DNA of 50,006 bases from Gammaproteobacteria bacterium (GTDB lineage Bacteria; Pseudomonadota; Gammaproteobacteria; DSM-16500). The position numbers were made by a program, and so were the translations under genes. Under the pieces are notes generated by a model. The model was not told the origin of the DNA, did not search any database, and was given only the letters and a program-made list of their open reading frames with translations. The DNA is taken from NCBI GenBank assembly GCA_013286085.1, contig JABDGK010000012.1, positions 1,010-51,015 of the forward strand. Direction: 5' to 3'. Below are positions 34,483-43,788 of the stretch, piece after piece. Position 1 is the stretch's first letter, and each line of letters opens with the position of its first letter.

Positions 34483-34744
34483 ATAATTACAAGCAAAAAA
34501 TTACATTTTTTTGCCATTTTGGGTTACATGTGAACAACAAAGAACAAATAATAATCAAACATACCTGGGCGCTAGTGTAAAACAAAAATAAAAACTTTTT
34601 TGATCTGGATAAAAAAATATCAAAACAAAAAATAAAACGTTTACTTTTCTGACCCAAAAAAAGTCAATATCAGCAAGACAACCAGAATACTATCCATCTA
34701 AAAATCTCGACAAAACAACAACTCTACGAAAAAAAATCTAATTC

Positions 34745-34773
34745 TTGACAATAACGCACGGCATTTAGACAAT
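34745..34773 (+). promoter_or_regulatory. probable promoter of prpBCD
   Basis: A perfect TTGACA (34745-34750) is followed 17 bases later by GACAAT (34768-34773), about 100 bases ahead of prpB. The region 34483-34744 is AT-rich, and I see no gene or clear structure in it. No sigma-54 site or PrpR-type regulator gene is visible. Confidence 0.5.
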
Positions 34774-34795
34774 CGCTGAATTCAATTACGTTAAC

Positions 34796-34844
34796 CCCCA
34801 TCGCGGGCGCCCGCGGTGATCCCGGATCAAGTCCGGGAACGGGG
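34796..34844. repeat. GC-rich palindromic repeat ahead of prpB
   Basis: A 49-bp GC-rich island in AT-rich DNA. It contains a perfect 12-bp palindrome (GCGGGCGCCCGC, 34803-34814) and a CCCGGA / TCCGGG stem with the loop TCAAG (34821-34837). The motif GGATCAAGTCCGGGA resembles dispersed palindromic repeats of other proteobacteria. It lies in the 5' untranslated region of prpB and could form an mRNA hairpin. Confidence 0.6.
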
Positions 34845-34871
34845 AATAAATTTAAAATAAGGAAGTTGCCA

Positions 34872-35765
34872 ATGACGTTACCGAACCTCACTCCCGGCGC
34901 AGCCTTCAGACACGCGCTGACACGTGAAAAACCATTACAAATTGTCGGCACCGTGAATGCTTATACCGCCTTGTTAGCACAGCGTGTCGGCTATCAAGCA
35001 ATTTATTTATCAGGCGCTGGTGTTGCAAATGCCTCTTACGGTTTGCCTGATTTAGCTATTACAACAATGAACGATGTCCTAGAAGATGCACGTCGCATTA
35101 CCAATGCAGTGGACCTGCCTTTACTTGTTGATATTGATACAGGCTTTGGCAGCGCATTCAACATTCAACGCACCATTCAAGAAATGATTCGTGCCAACGT
35201 TGCCGGCGTTCATATTGAAGATCAAGTGCAAGCAAAACGCTGCGGTCACCGACCCGGTAAAGTCATCGTCAGTACCGATGAAATGGCAGACAGGATCAAA
35301 GCGGCTGTAGATGCACGCTTCGATCCCACCTTTGTGATCATGGCAAGAACCGATGCACTGGCCAGTGAAGGACTTGATGCTACCATCGCTCGCATCCATG
35401 CTTATATTGATGCGGGTGCTGATATGATTTTCTTTGAAGGCGTACGCGAATTATCGGAATACAAAGCACTTGCTCGCGTCATCCATGTCCCTATGCTGGC
35501 AAATATGACCGAATTTGGTGTCACACCCTTGTTTAGTGTCGACCAACTGGCAAATGCGGGTGTCAGCATTGCACTTTATCCACTGAGTGCTTTTCGCGCT
35601 ATGAATACAGCCGCATTAAAAACCTACGATGTCATTCGTCAAGAAGGCACACAAAAAAGCCTCATCCCTGAGATGCAAACACGCGAAGCACTGTATGATT
35701 TTTTAAATTATTACGATTATGAAAAAAAACTCGATGAACTATTTTCTGAAGGAAAAATACAATGA
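34872..35765 (+). CDS. prpB: 2-methylisocitrate lyase
   Basis: A 297-residue enzyme from the ATG at 34872, with AAGGAAG 6 bases upstream (a TTG at 34866 is less likely). It cleaves 2-methylisocitrate to pyruvate and succinate, the last step of the methylcitrate cycle. Motifs of the isocitrate-lyase superfamily are clear: LSGAGVANA, the metal-site DIDTGFG, and [10 protein letters not shown] with the catalytic Cys at about 124. Cytosolic, usual length. Its stop overlaps the prpC start by four bases (ATGA), so the two are translationally coupled. Confidence 0.95.
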   Translation: MTLPNLTPGAAFRHALTREKPLQIVGTVNAYTALLAQRVGYQAIYLSGAGVANASYGLPDLAITTMNDVLEDARRITNAVDLPLLVDIDTGFGSAFNIQRTIQEMIRANVAGVHIEDQVQAKRCGHRPGKVIVSTDEMADRIKAAVDARFDPTFVIMARTDALASEGLDATIARIHAYIDAGADMIFFEGVRELSEYKALARVIHVPMLANMTEFGVTPLFSVDQLANAGVSIALYPLSAFRAMNTAALKTYDVIRQEGTQKSLIPEMQTREALYDFLNYYDYEKKLDELFSEGKIQ

Positions 35766-36880
35766 ATAAAAAAACCGGTGGTCTTGCGGGTATCGTTGTC
35801 GGTGATACAGCTATCAGCACCGTAGGTAAAGAAGGCGTCGGCTTAACGTACCGTGGTTACACCATTGAAGATCTTGCAGCGCATGCAAGCTTCGAAGAAG
35901 TAGCCTATTTATTAATTCATGGCGAACTACCGAATTCACGCGAATTACAAGCATACCGTGAAAAGCTCATGATGATGCGCCCACTGCCAGAACAGTTAAA
36001 ACTTGTTTTGCAATCGATTCCAGCCAACACACACCCAATGGATGTATTGCGGACTAGCACTTCTATGCTTGGCACATTAGAACCCGAATCCAAGCAATAT
36101 CCTCAAACCAATATCGCTGATCGATTAATTGCGTGCACACCCGGTATGTTACTGTATTGGTACCACTTCCATAAAACCGGCACAGCCATTAAATTAGAAA
36201 GCGATGAAGACACCGTTGCAGGTTATTTTTTACATTTATTACATGGCAAGCAGCCCGATGCCGAGCATCGTCAGGCTGTCGATGTTTCGTTAACTTTATA
36301 TGCTGAACACGAATATAATGCCTCTACCTTTGCCGCACGCGTGACGGCTTCCACCGAATCTGATTTTTATTCTGCGATTGTGAGTGGCATTGGCACGTTG
36401 CGCGGCGCATTACATGGCGGTGCAAATGAAGCCGCGATGGATTTAATTTCCCGCTTTAAAAATCCAACAGACGCCGAAGCTGGTATTCGTAATTTGCTCG
36501 CGAAAAAAGAAAAAATCATGGGCTTTGGTCATCGCGTTTATAAAATTTCTGATCCACGTTCCGATATCATTAAACAATGGTCGAAGCAATTATCTACTGC
36601 AGCAAAAGATGGCTATCTCTACCCTATCTCTGAAATAATAGAAAAAGTTATGTGGGATGAAAAACATTTATTTCCTAACTTAGACTTCTATAGTGCGACG
36701 ACGTATCATTTTTGTGGCATCCCAACGCCGATGTTCACACCTATCTTTGTTATGTCCCGCATTTCTGGCTGGAGCGCACATGTGATTGAACAACGTGCCG
36801 ATAATCGTTTAATTCGCCCAGATGCAAACTATATTGGTCCTGAACAACGCGCATTTGTACTACTGAAAGATCGAGGATAA
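35762..36880 (+). CDS. prpC: 2-methylcitrate synthase
   Basis: A 372-residue citrate-synthase family enzyme that condenses propionyl-CoA with oxaloacetate. Visible motifs are [13 protein letters not shown] near the N-terminus, [13 protein letters not shown] with the catalytic His, and [17 protein letters not shown] with the second His and the substrate-binding Arg. Asp in [15 protein letters not shown] completes the active site. Its place between prpB and prpD supports methylcitrate synthase rather than the main citrate synthase. Length is close to E. coli PrpC. prpD starts 4 bases after its stop. Confidence 0.95.
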   Translation: MNKKTGGLAGIVVGDTAISTVGKEGVGLTYRGYTIEDLAAHASFEEVAYLLIHGELPNSRELQAYREKLMMMRPLPEQLKLVLQSIPANTHPMDVLRTSTSMLGTLEPESKQYPQTNIADRLIACTPGMLLYWYHFHKTGTAIKLESDEDTVAGYFLHLLHGKQPDAEHRQAVDVSLTLYAEHEYNASTFAARVTASTESDFYSAIVSGIGTLRGALHGGANEAAMDLISRFKNPTDAEAGIRNLLAKKEKIMGFGHRVYKISDPRSDIIKQWSKQLSTAAKDGYLYPISEIIEKVMWDEKHLFPNLDFYSATTYHFCGIPTPMFTPIFVMSRISGWSAHVIEQRADNRLIRPDANYIGPEQRAFVLLKDRG

Positions 36881-36884
36881 TCAC

Positions 36885-38354
36885 ATGTCAAAACATATTG
36901 CCGATTCTAACGTCAAACCCAATCCGGATAATGAATTAATTGCGATTGCCAATTACATCGCGCATGATTCGGTAGATAATACGCTAGCATTATCTACTGC
37001 ACGTTACTGTTTAATGGATGCACTGGGTTGCGCCTTACTCGCTATGCAATATCCTGAATGCACAAAATTGCTTGGGCCTATCGTACCTGGTACACAAGTA
37101 CCTTATGGTGCGCGCGTACCTGGCACTCATTATGTGCTTGACCCTATTCAAGCGGCTTTTAATATTGGCACACAAATTCGCTGGCTTGATTTTAATGATA
37201 CGTGGCTTGCCGCAGAATGGGGACATCCCTCTGATAATCTGGGCGCTATTTTAGCCGTGACTGACTACGAAAGCCGTCGTCGCATTGCGCAAAGCAAAAC
37301 ACCATTCACTATGCATGATGTTTTAATTGCAATGATAAAAGCTTACGAAATTCAAGGTATCTTAGCCTTAGAAAATAGTTTTAATCGAATTGGTCTTGAT
37401 CATGTTGCACTTGTTAAAGTTGCATCAACCGCCGTTGCAACACAATTACTCGGCGGATCAGAACAAAATATCATTGATGCCTTATCACATGCTTGGATTG
37501 ACGGCCAAAGCTTACGAACATACCGTCATGCACCCAACACTGGCTCACGTAAATCCTGGGCAGCGGGCGATGCAACCAGTCGCGCCGTCCGACTAGCTTG
37601 GTTAGTACTACAAGGTGAGGCGGGCTATCCTAGCGCTCTCACCGCTAAAACCTGGGGGTTTTACGATGTGACCTGGCGCGGTCATCATTTACATCTGCCG
37701 CAACCGTTTGGCAGTTATGTCATGGAAAATATTTTATTTAAAATTTCCTACCCCGCTGAATTCCATGCACAAACTGCCGTGGAGTGTGCTATTGCATTAC
37801 ATCCACAAGTGACAAATCGTTTAAATGACATTGAAAAAATTGTCTTAACAACGCAAGAATCTGCCGTACGCATTATCAGCAAGACAGGTCCATTACATAA
37901 TCCTGCCGATCGCGATCATTGCTTACAATATATGGTAGCCATGGGATTGATGTTTGGCGACTTAAAAGCAGAGTACTACGAGAACGAATTTGCGAAAGAT
38001 CCACGCATTGATAAATTGCGTGAAAAAATGCAAGTTCACGAAGATCCACAATTTTCGAAAGACTATTTACACCCTGAAAAACGTTCAATAGCCAATGCCA
38101 TTCAAATTTATTTTACCGATGGCACGCATACTAAAAAAGTGCAAATTGACTATCCAATTGGTCACAATCGTCGTCGCGAGGAAGGCACCCCACTCTTGCT
38201 AAAGAAATTTGAAAATAATGCGATGACGATGTTCAATAAAGAACGAATGCACGCATTGCGGGATTTATTTTTAGATCAAAATCGACTAGAAAAATTACCC
38301 GTCAATGAGTTTATGGACATGTTTATCAAAACTTCGGCGACGGCACCGGCTTAA
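36885..38354 (+). CDS. prpD: 2-methylcitrate dehydratase
   Basis: A 489-residue MmgE/PrpD family enzyme that dehydrates 2-methylcitrate to 2-methyl-cis-aconitate. Family blocks include [65 protein letters not shown] and the C-terminal [12 protein letters not shown] segment. The length equals that of the E. coli enzyme. No acnD or prpF follows, so this is the PrpD-type cycle, with an aconitase encoded elsewhere expected to do the hydration step. A small palindromic element lies just after the stop. Confidence 0.95.
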   Translation: MSKHIADSNVKPNPDNELIAIANYIAHDSVDNTLALSTARYCLMDALGCALLAMQYPECTKLLGPIVPGTQVPYGARVPGTHYVLDPIQAAFNIGTQIRWLDFNDTWLAAEWGHPSDNLGAILAVTDYESRRRIAQSKTPFTMHDVLIAMIKAYEIQGILALENSFNRIGLDHVALVKVASTAVATQLLGGSEQNIIDALSHAWIDGQSLRTYRHAPNTGSRKSWAAGDATSRAVRLAWLVLQGEAGYPSALTAKTWGFYDVTWRGHHLHLPQPFGSYVMENILFKISYPAEFHAQTAVECAIALHPQVTNRLNDIEKIVLTTQESAVRIISKTGPLHNPADRDHCLQYMVAMGLMFGDLKAEYYENEFAKDPRIDKLREKMQVHEDPQFSKDYLHPEKRSIANAIQIYFTDGTHTKKVQIDYPIGHNRRREEGTPLLLKKFENNAMTMFNKERMHALRDLFLDQNRLEKLPVNEFMDMFIKTSATAPA

Positions 38355-38365
38355 TTTACTCGCAA

Positions 38366-38436
38366 CGCTTTGTTGCATAAACCGTAAATCCCCTCCACAC
38401 TTTTTGTGAGGGTAATTTGATTTATGCAACAACGCC
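38366..38436. mobile_element. IS903/IS5-like MITE, diverged copy
   Basis: Imperfect palindrome of about 70 bp with ends GCTTTGTTGCATAAA and TTTATGCAACAACGCC and an inner CCCTCCACA / TGTGAGGG stem. The ends match those of the element at 31847-31936. No target duplication is recognisable, so this copy is older. It separates the convergent prpD and 38463 genes and may terminate both. Confidence 0.65.
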
Positions 38437-38462
38437 CTTTTAAACAGAGGAGACCCGCCCGT

Positions 38463-39449
38463 TTACTGAGGTGTATACCTTCCAGCAGGCAGAATGTCTG
38501 TCTGTGGATGAACTTTAGACCTTGCTCTACTGCCAAATAAGGATAAGAAGCTATCCATACAACCCGGTTGGCCTTCTTGCGCAGCCGCCTGCTTTCTTCG
38601 CTGCTCGACAAGCTTGGCTTTATTTTTTTGATCGATCAAGTCTTGTGATATGATACGAAAGACTCTTGCTTCATCTATTTGCCCAATTCCCTCGATTCCA
38701 TCACCGCATAGCCTCTCAATCACGGGCGGACGCTCACCTGGCTGCAGGGGAGTAGGAGCCCAAGCAAAAATATTGGCGACATAATTATTATTCAGATAGC
38801 TGTTATACCAATTCTGAACTTCAGGTGTCGTTAACTGACTTAACAAATCAACAACATGATGGATGAAATAAAAAACATCTCTGAAATCTTGGGAATCCTC
38901 TGAAAAATGCACCGCTTCAATTTCATGCCAAAAAAGCGTTGTCGTGGGGCTTTTATGAAGCCATTTACCCTCGCCATTCAACATATACTGTTTTACTGTT
39001 GCCAAGTCATACCAACTGGGGTCCTCTCTAAATTTGATTCCTTGGGTAATTTTGGTTCCAGCCACGGGGCAATCTGCATTTCCCAACATCACTTCTTTGT
39101 TGTTGGATTGTTTACAAATTTTTAATGCCTGATGAAGAGAACCTAATGTAAAATGCTGCGCTAAACTTTCAGCAAGGTTGGCGTGCCCAAGCTGAAAACC
39201 TAAAGTCCAATCATACCCTGGTTTATCCAGCAATAATTTTGCTGTTTCTTCATGCGCATTCATGACATCACGAAAGGCCATTTCTAAGATCGTGGGAGTC
39301 AGTGGTTCACTCTTCGATTGTCTCCGTGATATCACGCTACTGATAGCTCTTGCTAGCATCACTGCAATGGAAAGAGGAGAAGAAATATCATTTACTACGC
39401 AATCCATGGATCTTGAGATACTTTGGCGATCTAGATAATAAATTTTCAT
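38463..39449 (-). CDS. hypothetical protein with U-box-like segment; effector candidate
   Basis: A 328-residue protein with AAGG ahead of the ATG. Residues about 125-185 read like a diverged U-box, the E2-binding fold of some ubiquitin ligases: a starting Cys-Pro (ADCPVAGTKITQGI), an aromatic Tyr-Asp before a helix (SWYDLATVKQYML), then a loop with Ser-Pro-x-Thr (HKSPTTTLFWHEIEAV). The order and spacing match CHIP-type U-boxes, though identity is low. The remainder is helical, with a charged tail near 280-295 (KLVEQRRKQAAAQ) and a basic Ser/Arg C-terminus. No signal peptide. Legionella uses U-box effectors to act on host ubiquitin; that role here is inferred. Confidence 0.65.
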   Translation of the reverse strand: MKIYYLDRQSISRSMDCVVNDISSPLSIAVMLARAISSVISRRQSKSEPLTPTILEMAFRDVMNAHEETAKLLLDKPGYDWTLGFQLGHANLAESLAQHFTLGSLHQALKICKQSNNKEVMLGNADCPVAGTKITQGIKFREDPSWYDLATVKQYMLNGEGKWLHKSPTTTLFWHEIEAVHFSEDSQDFRDVFYFIHHVVDLLSQLTTPEVQNWYNSYLNNNYVANIFAWAPTPLQPGERPPVIERLCGDGIEGIGQIDEARVFRIISQDLIDQKNKAKLVEQRRKQAAAQEGQPGCMDSFLSLFGSRARSKVHPQTDILPAGRYTPQ

Positions 39450-39579
39450 GGATAAACCTTCATGAATTGGAATACAAGACTGACCATTATATATTCAATT
39501 TATTAAGGAATTATTAAATAATGATCACCGGCGGGGGTTTATCTAACTGATTGAATAAACTATAGTTATTAAAAGAAAC

Positions 39580-39647
39580 GTAGGGTGGACAAAGCGCAGT
39601 GTGTCCACCGAAATATTGGTGGACACGCTGCGCTTTGTCCACCCTAC
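39580..39647. repeat. REP2 palindromic repeat
   Basis: Starts GTAGGGTGGACAAAGCGCAG and ends CTTTGTCCACCCTAC; the 30-bp arms pair almost perfectly around a loop of about 8 bases. Full copies also lie at 44617-44685 and 48211-48280. It sits just beyond the 3' end of cvpA, in the 220-bp gap to the gene at 39449. Confidence 0.85.
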
Positions 39648-39669
39648 TATTTATGCAATAGCCTCTATT

Positions 39670-40353
39670 TCATGGATTGGCGCCATTCAACACATTAGAA
39701 ACCGCACCGCCAGCCCCCTGCAACTGATCCGTGATACCCTGCATAGACCCCGTCACACCCTGCACTGCTGACTCAGTCTTTTGACGCAAAGCTTCCAATT
39801 GTGGATGCACTAATTTATCAAGCCACGCAACGATAGGCTGGAAAGATTGCACAAATTGCGATTGCACCCATTTAGGTTGCACGCCCATGGGTGTTAACTC
39901 CGCAATAAACATTAAAATAATCACAACAACGAATCCGCGCAAGCCGCCAAATAACGCGCCCAGTAATCGATTCGATAAATTATCGCCCGCTCCGCTAGCA
40001 ATACCAACAACGATTGTCTTAACAATATAACCAACAAACATGGTACCCAAGAATAACAATACAAAACTGATGCCAATCGACATCATCGATACAGATTGAT
40101 TAATCGTGTCCGATGCACCACTCGGCACAGCACTCGCAACACTTCCTGCAACCTGTGAACCGAAACCTGAAAACATAGGCGCAAGCTTACCTGAAAATAG
40201 TGTCGCGACCGCCGATGCGGCAACCCAGGTAATCAACGAGATAACTTCTTTTAAAAAGCCTCGGATATAACCCGCCAACATCGACAAACCAAAAACAAAC
40301 AATACAAAATAATCTACTGAATTAAATGCGGTTGCGGCTACTGTTCCGTTCAT
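39670..40353 (-). CDS. cvpA: CvpA family membrane protein
   Basis: A 227-residue inner-membrane protein of the CvpA family (colicin V production). The start FNSVDYFVLFVFGLSMLAGYIRGFLKEVISLITW is the family signature. Four transmembrane helices are visible (about 12-30, 36-54, 90-115 and 138-160), with LSNRLLGALFGGLRGFVVV before the last one. A periplasmic or cytosolic Gln/Gly-rich tail of about 60 residues extends the chain beyond the usual length. CvpA proteins affect envelope integrity; the mechanism is unclear. GGAAGAAG precedes the ATG. purF, its neighbour in E. coli, is absent. Confidence 0.9.
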   Translation of the reverse strand: MNGTVAATAFNSVDYFVLFVFGLSMLAGYIRGFLKEVISLITWVAASAVATLFSGKLAPMFSGFGSQVAGSVASAVPSGASDTINQSVSMMSIGISFVLLFLGTMFVGYIVKTIVVGIASGAGDNLSNRLLGALFGGLRGFVVVIILMFIAELTPMGVQPKWVQSQFVQSFQPIVAWLDKLVHPQLEALRQKTESAVQGVTGSMQGITDQLQGAGGAVSNVLNGANP

Positions 40354-40463
40354 AGTCTTCTTCCAACTAAAATAAATTTAATTATAACAACTCTATTGAA
40401 TGTCGACATCTTTATATTAGAGTATAATGAACAAGATAATGTAATCCCATTGGAATACAGACG

Positions 40464-42269
40464 ATGAATGAAGATTTAATTAATTCAATCAAAAACTGTA
40501 AAGTTTTTACGTCGCTTGATCCGCAGGGGGATGTATTTCAAGCACTGATTGCGCAATTTGTGGAAGTTAGTATTGATAGTGGCGAGATTTTATTTCATCA
40601 GGGTGATCCCGCTGGCTCTTTGTATATTTTGGTAAGCGGCAAACTTAGCGCTATCTTGTCAACAACTAACACAAAACCCCGTATTGTAGGTCACATATTA
40701 CCCTCAGAAACAGTCGGCGAACTCGGTGCGCTCTCTGATGATCCTCGTAGTTTGACAATTAAAGCCGTAGAACCCAGCAAGTTACTACAGCTTTCTAGTG
40801 ACATATTTAAAAAACTTTGTCGGCAATATCCTGCTATTTTATATGAAACACTTCACCCTGTAGTGAGTCGCTCACAACAGATTCTTCAGTTATTTGGTAC
40901 CGGCGAAAAGAAGAAACACATCGCCTTAATTCCAGCAAATCAATCCGTTCATTTGGAACAATTTGAAGAAAAACTCAAAGATAAAATTAGTCGCTATAAA
41001 AAAGTCGCTTTTCTGAGTGAAACGGAAATTAATTCAGAAGAAAACCAAAATCTACGTAATTTTGAAGAACTCATCTCCCAAACAGAAGAAAACAATAATG
41101 TTATTATTTATCTACTAAAACCTTATGAAACACCACTATCAAAAGCATGCTGGAAACGCATCGAAAAAGTGTATGTTATCGCAGAAGGAAATACCAAACC
41201 GTATTTCGATACTTATACTCTCGAAAAACTCCATAACACCAGACAATTAATTGCTGTGCGTCGCGAATTGATTTTACTCTACAAAAAAAATGTTTTACCG
41301 AATAACACGCAAGAATGGCTGAATAAAGCCGATTTTTTCTTACACCATCATGTTCGCTTGAATTACACACCAGACTATCAACGCGTACTGCGCTTTATGC
41401 GCGGCAAAGCATTTGGATTAGTCTTAAGTGGCGGCGGCGCTAAAGGATGGGCACACATTGGTGCTTTACGTGCGCTACTCGAATCACATATTCCTATTGA
41501 TGCCATTGGCGGCGTCAGTGCTGGCGCGTTAGTCGGCAGTCTATATACACTCAATTATAATTACGAAGAAACTTATCATCTGTTTGAAAGATTATTAGGT
41601 GCGGCACATAATGTTGTCTCACTCAAAAATTTTTGCTGGCCTGCCATCTCCTTATTTAATTGTGAAGATTTCACTCTTGAAATACAGAAAATTTTTGGCA
41701 CTAAAAAAATTGAAAATATGTGGCTACCGTATTTCTGTGTAACATGTAATCTCGGCACTTACAAAGAAGCGACGCATCGTAGTGGTTTATTATGGGAAAA
41801 AACGCGTGGGAGTGTCGCTGTGCCCGGCTTAGTGCCACCCATGGTCATTAATGGCCAACTTCATATTGATGGCGGAATCATCAATAACCTACCCGTCAAT
41901 ACCATGCGTGATATACTCGGCTCTGAAGGAAAAATCATCGCTATTGAATTGTTAAATCGCTCTTCCGATCAACAACGTTATCACTTTCCACCCACATTAA
42001 CCTTCAAACAAGCTTTTCTTGCGAAACTGCGCTTAGGCTATCGAGATTATAAATTTCCACCTTTTCTAGAGACTTTTATTAAGTCGCTACTCGTGGGTTC
42101 TTCGGTCACTCAAAAAGAAAATAGCATGGCAGCAGACTTATTGATTGATCCTGACACCATCGGTTATAGCATGCTGCGTCTAAATAATAAAAAACAACAA
42201 GATGAGTTAATAGAATTGGGATATCAAACTGCTTTTGAAAAAATTGCGACGTGGGATGTGAAAAAGTAG
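40464..42269 (+). CDS. cyclic-nucleotide-binding patatin-like phospholipase (NTE type)
   Basis: A 601-residue protein. Residues about 12-130 are a cNMP-binding domain (ILFHQGDPAGSLYILVSGKL, GELGALSDDPRSLTIKA). Residues about 315-500 are a patatin domain: oxyanion hole SGGGAKGWAHIGAL, nucleophile elbow GGVSAGA (Ser352) and catalytic Asp469 in IDGGIINNLPV. The pair is the NTE/RssA-like arrangement of lysophospholipases. It should hydrolyse phospholipid or lysophospholipid, perhaps under control of a nucleotide, at the inner membrane or in the cytosol. The phosphate cassette lacks the usual Arg-Ala-Thr, so true cNMP binding is doubtful. No signal peptide. Followed by a REP1 element. Confidence 0.92.
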   Translation: MNEDLINSIKNCKVFTSLDPQGDVFQALIAQFVEVSIDSGEILFHQGDPAGSLYILVSGKLSAILSTTNTKPRIVGHILPSETVGELGALSDDPRSLTIKAVEPSKLLQLSSDIFKKLCRQYPAILYETLHPVVSRSQQILQLFGTGEKKKHIALIPANQSVHLEQFEEKLKDKISRYKKVAFLSETEINSEENQNLRNFEELISQTEENNNVIIYLLKPYETPLSKACWKRIEKVYVIAEGNTKPYFDTYTLEKLHNTRQLIAVRRELILLYKKNVLPNNTQEWLNKADFFLHHHVRLNYTPDYQRVLRFMRGKAFGLVLSGGGAKGWAHIGALRALLESHIPIDAIGGVSAGALVGSLYTLNYNYEETYHLFERLLGAAHNVVSLKNFCWPAISLFNCEDFTLEIQKIFGTKKIENMWLPYFCVTCNLGTYKEATHRSGLLWEKTRGSVAVPGLVPPMVINGQLHIDGGIINNLPVNTMRDILGSEGKIIAIELLNRSSDQQRYHFPPTLTFKQAFLAKLRLGYRDYKFPPFLETFIKSLLVGSSVTQKENSMAADLLIDPDTIGYSMLRLNNKKQQDELIELGYQTAFEKIATWDVKK

Positions 42270-42275
42270 CCCGTA

Positions 42276-42346
42276 CCGAGCCGCACGCATCAGCAAGCGT
42301 CACGATACGTTAAGCCCAGCAACGCTTGCTGACGCGCGCGGCTCGG
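42276..42346. repeat. REP1 palindromic repeat, uninterrupted copy
   Basis: A 71-bp imperfect palindrome starting CCGAGCCGCACGCATCAGCA and ending GACGCGCGCGGCTCGG, with inner CAGCAAGCGT / AACGCTTGCTG arms. It is the MITE-free form of the repeats at 12275 and 22401. It lies between two convergent genes, with 6 bases on each side. Confidence 0.82.
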
Positions 42347-42352
42347 TATGGA

Positions 42353-43102
42353 CTACCTAGCAAACAATCCTTCACAAAGCGTCGGAAACTCATCAGTGAA
42401 TACCGCATCCACACCTTGCATAAATAAGTCATGTGCACGGTCTATGCTATTCACCGTGTAAGATAAAATTAATTTATCCATGGATTTGATTTTTTTAATT
42501 TTATCCCGTGAGAGAATCTCTTCATTCACATTGACAGAGACACAATTTAATTCCTGACAGATAGCTTCCCATCCATCAAACCATTCATGAATTAACACAC
42601 CAATAGCTGCATTTGGCGAACGCTTTCTGACGTGCTGCAAAATCGGCATAGAAAAACTAGAGATGAGAGGCGGCGTCATACTGGCTGTCCAGTGCTGGCG
42701 AATTTCATCAAGCACTTTCACAACCACCGTTTCTTCCTGCCCAACTACCGATTTAATTTCTACGTTTGCCGCCATGTGATGCTGTTTTAGAAATGTAATC
42801 ACTTCGTTGAATGTAGGAATCCGTTCATTGGCAAATTCAAGCCCAAACCAAGAACCTGCGTCTAATTTTTTTAGCTCGCTATAAGGATATTCACAAGCAT
42901 TGCCAGTACCATTGGTAGTCCGATCCAACGTGTCATCATGAATAATAATGGCTTCGCCACAGGCTGCTAACATGACATCGAATTCGACCCAGGTTGCACC
43001 AAGTTCTTGAGCGACAGCAAAGGCTGCTAAGGTATTTTCTGGTGCGAATGCACTTGCACCACGATGAGCAATTAAGGGCGGTTTAAATTCAAAAGAAGAC
43101 AT
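42353..43102 (-). CDS. ugpQ: glycerophosphodiester phosphodiesterase, UgpQ type
   Basis: A 249-residue cytosolic GDPD. I start it at the ATG at 43102, since the longer frame (43135) adds only residues translated from the upstream SMR gene. Motifs: LIAHRGASAFAPENT (HRG and Glu-Asn), WVEFDVML (metal ligands Glu and Asp), IIIHDDTLDRTTNGTG with the second catalytic His, and VDAVFTDEFP at the end. Length and layout fit UgpQ, which releases glycerol-3-phosphate from glycerophosphodiesters. The start overlaps the SMR gene stop by 14 bases, so translation is coupled. Confidence 0.92.
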   Translation of the reverse strand: MSSFEFKPPLIAHRGASAFAPENTLAAFAVAQELGATWVEFDVMLAACGEAIIIHDDTLDRTTNGTGNACEYPYSELKKLDAGSWFGLEFANERIPTFNEVITFLKQHHMAANVEIKSVVGQEETVVVKVLDEIRQHWTASMTPPLISSFSMPILQHVRKRSPNAAIGVLIHEWFDGWEAICQELNCVSVNVNEEILSRDKIKKIKSMDKLILSYTVNSIDRAHDLFMQGVDAVFTDEFPTLCEGLFAR

Positions 43103-43427
43103 TGGCGAGATTAATTCCCAAAACACCAACCACAATACATAATAAAGAAATTACTTTAACAATAGAAAGATATTCATGAAATAAAAATACACCAATAATA
43201 GCAACTAAAATGGTGCCAATACCCGACCACACAGCATAGACAATGCTAATATCGACACCTTGCACTGCCATTGTCATAGCAACAAATGAAATCATGTAAA
43301 AAACAAATAAACAGATAGAAGGTTTGAGTTTTTGCAAACCGTCCGAGAGCTTCATCGATACGGTTCCTAACACACCGAATAGAATAGCAACACTTAAACA
43401 GAACCAACTACTATTTGACATTAACAT
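43089..43427 (-). CDS. SMR-family transporter subunit lacking the conserved glutamate
   Basis: About 112 residues from the ATG at 43427; a GTG at 43439 touching the upstream stop and an ATG at 43421 are alternatives. Four transmembrane helices and the SMR motifs SMKLSDGL, IVYAVWSGIGTILVAIIG and FLFHEYLS are clear. The membrane-embedded Glu of helix 1, which binds drug and proton in EmrE, is replaced by Gly (AILFGVLG; the codon is GGT). It therefore cannot work alone as a classical SMR pump and presumably pairs with the next-door subunit, which keeps the Glu. It lies directly downstream of that gene and overlaps the GDPD gene. Confidence 0.88.
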   Translation of the reverse strand: MLMSNSSWFCLSVAILFGVLGTVSMKLSDGLQKLKPSICLFVFYMISFVAMTMAVQGVDISIVYAVWSGIGTILVAIIGVFLFHEYLSIVKVISLLCIVVGVLGINLANVFF

Positions 43428-43438
43428 CACTTTTGACA

Positions 43439-43783
43439 CTACCCCAACCGTAATCCCATCACACCCACGATAATCAATGCAAGAGAAACCACTTTGACAG
43501 TCGTTACCGGTTCATGAAAAAAACAAACCCCAATCACAGCAATCAGCAATGTTCCCAAACCTGACCAAACCGCATAAACAATGCTAACTTCTAGTCTTTT
43601 CAAGGTGAGCGTTAAAAAAATAAATGAAAACAAATAAAAAATAAAAATAAATACAGACGGCGTCATATTATTAAAGCCATCTGATAACTTCATAGAAGTA
43701 ATACCAGCAACTTCCAGCAAAATAGCTAATAATAAATAAATACCAGTCATAGTTGAATATGTCACTAAACGCTTCGTTATCAT
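43439..43783 (-). CDS. SMR-family transporter subunit
   Basis: A 114-residue, four-helix small multidrug resistance protein. Helix 1 holds LLLAILLEVAGITSMKLSDGF with the essential Glu. SIVYAVWSGLGTLLIAVIG and FFHEPVT are the other family blocks. It starts 5 bases after the gene at 43789, and its stop adjoins the second SMR gene. Paired SMR genes usually encode heteromeric exporters (as EbrAB or MdtIJ), exchanging protons for cations such as drugs, polyamines or guanidinium. The substrate is not indicated; no riboswitch-like leader was recognised. An ATG at 43750 is an alternative start that would place the Glu at position 13. Confidence 0.9.
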   Translation of the reverse strand: MITKRLVTYSTMTGIYLLLAILLEVAGITSMKLSDGFNNMTPSVFIFIFYLFSFIFLTLTLKRLEVSIVYAVWSGLGTLLIAVIGVCFFHEPVTTVKVVSLALIIVGVMGLRLG

Positions 43784-43788
43784 AAAAT

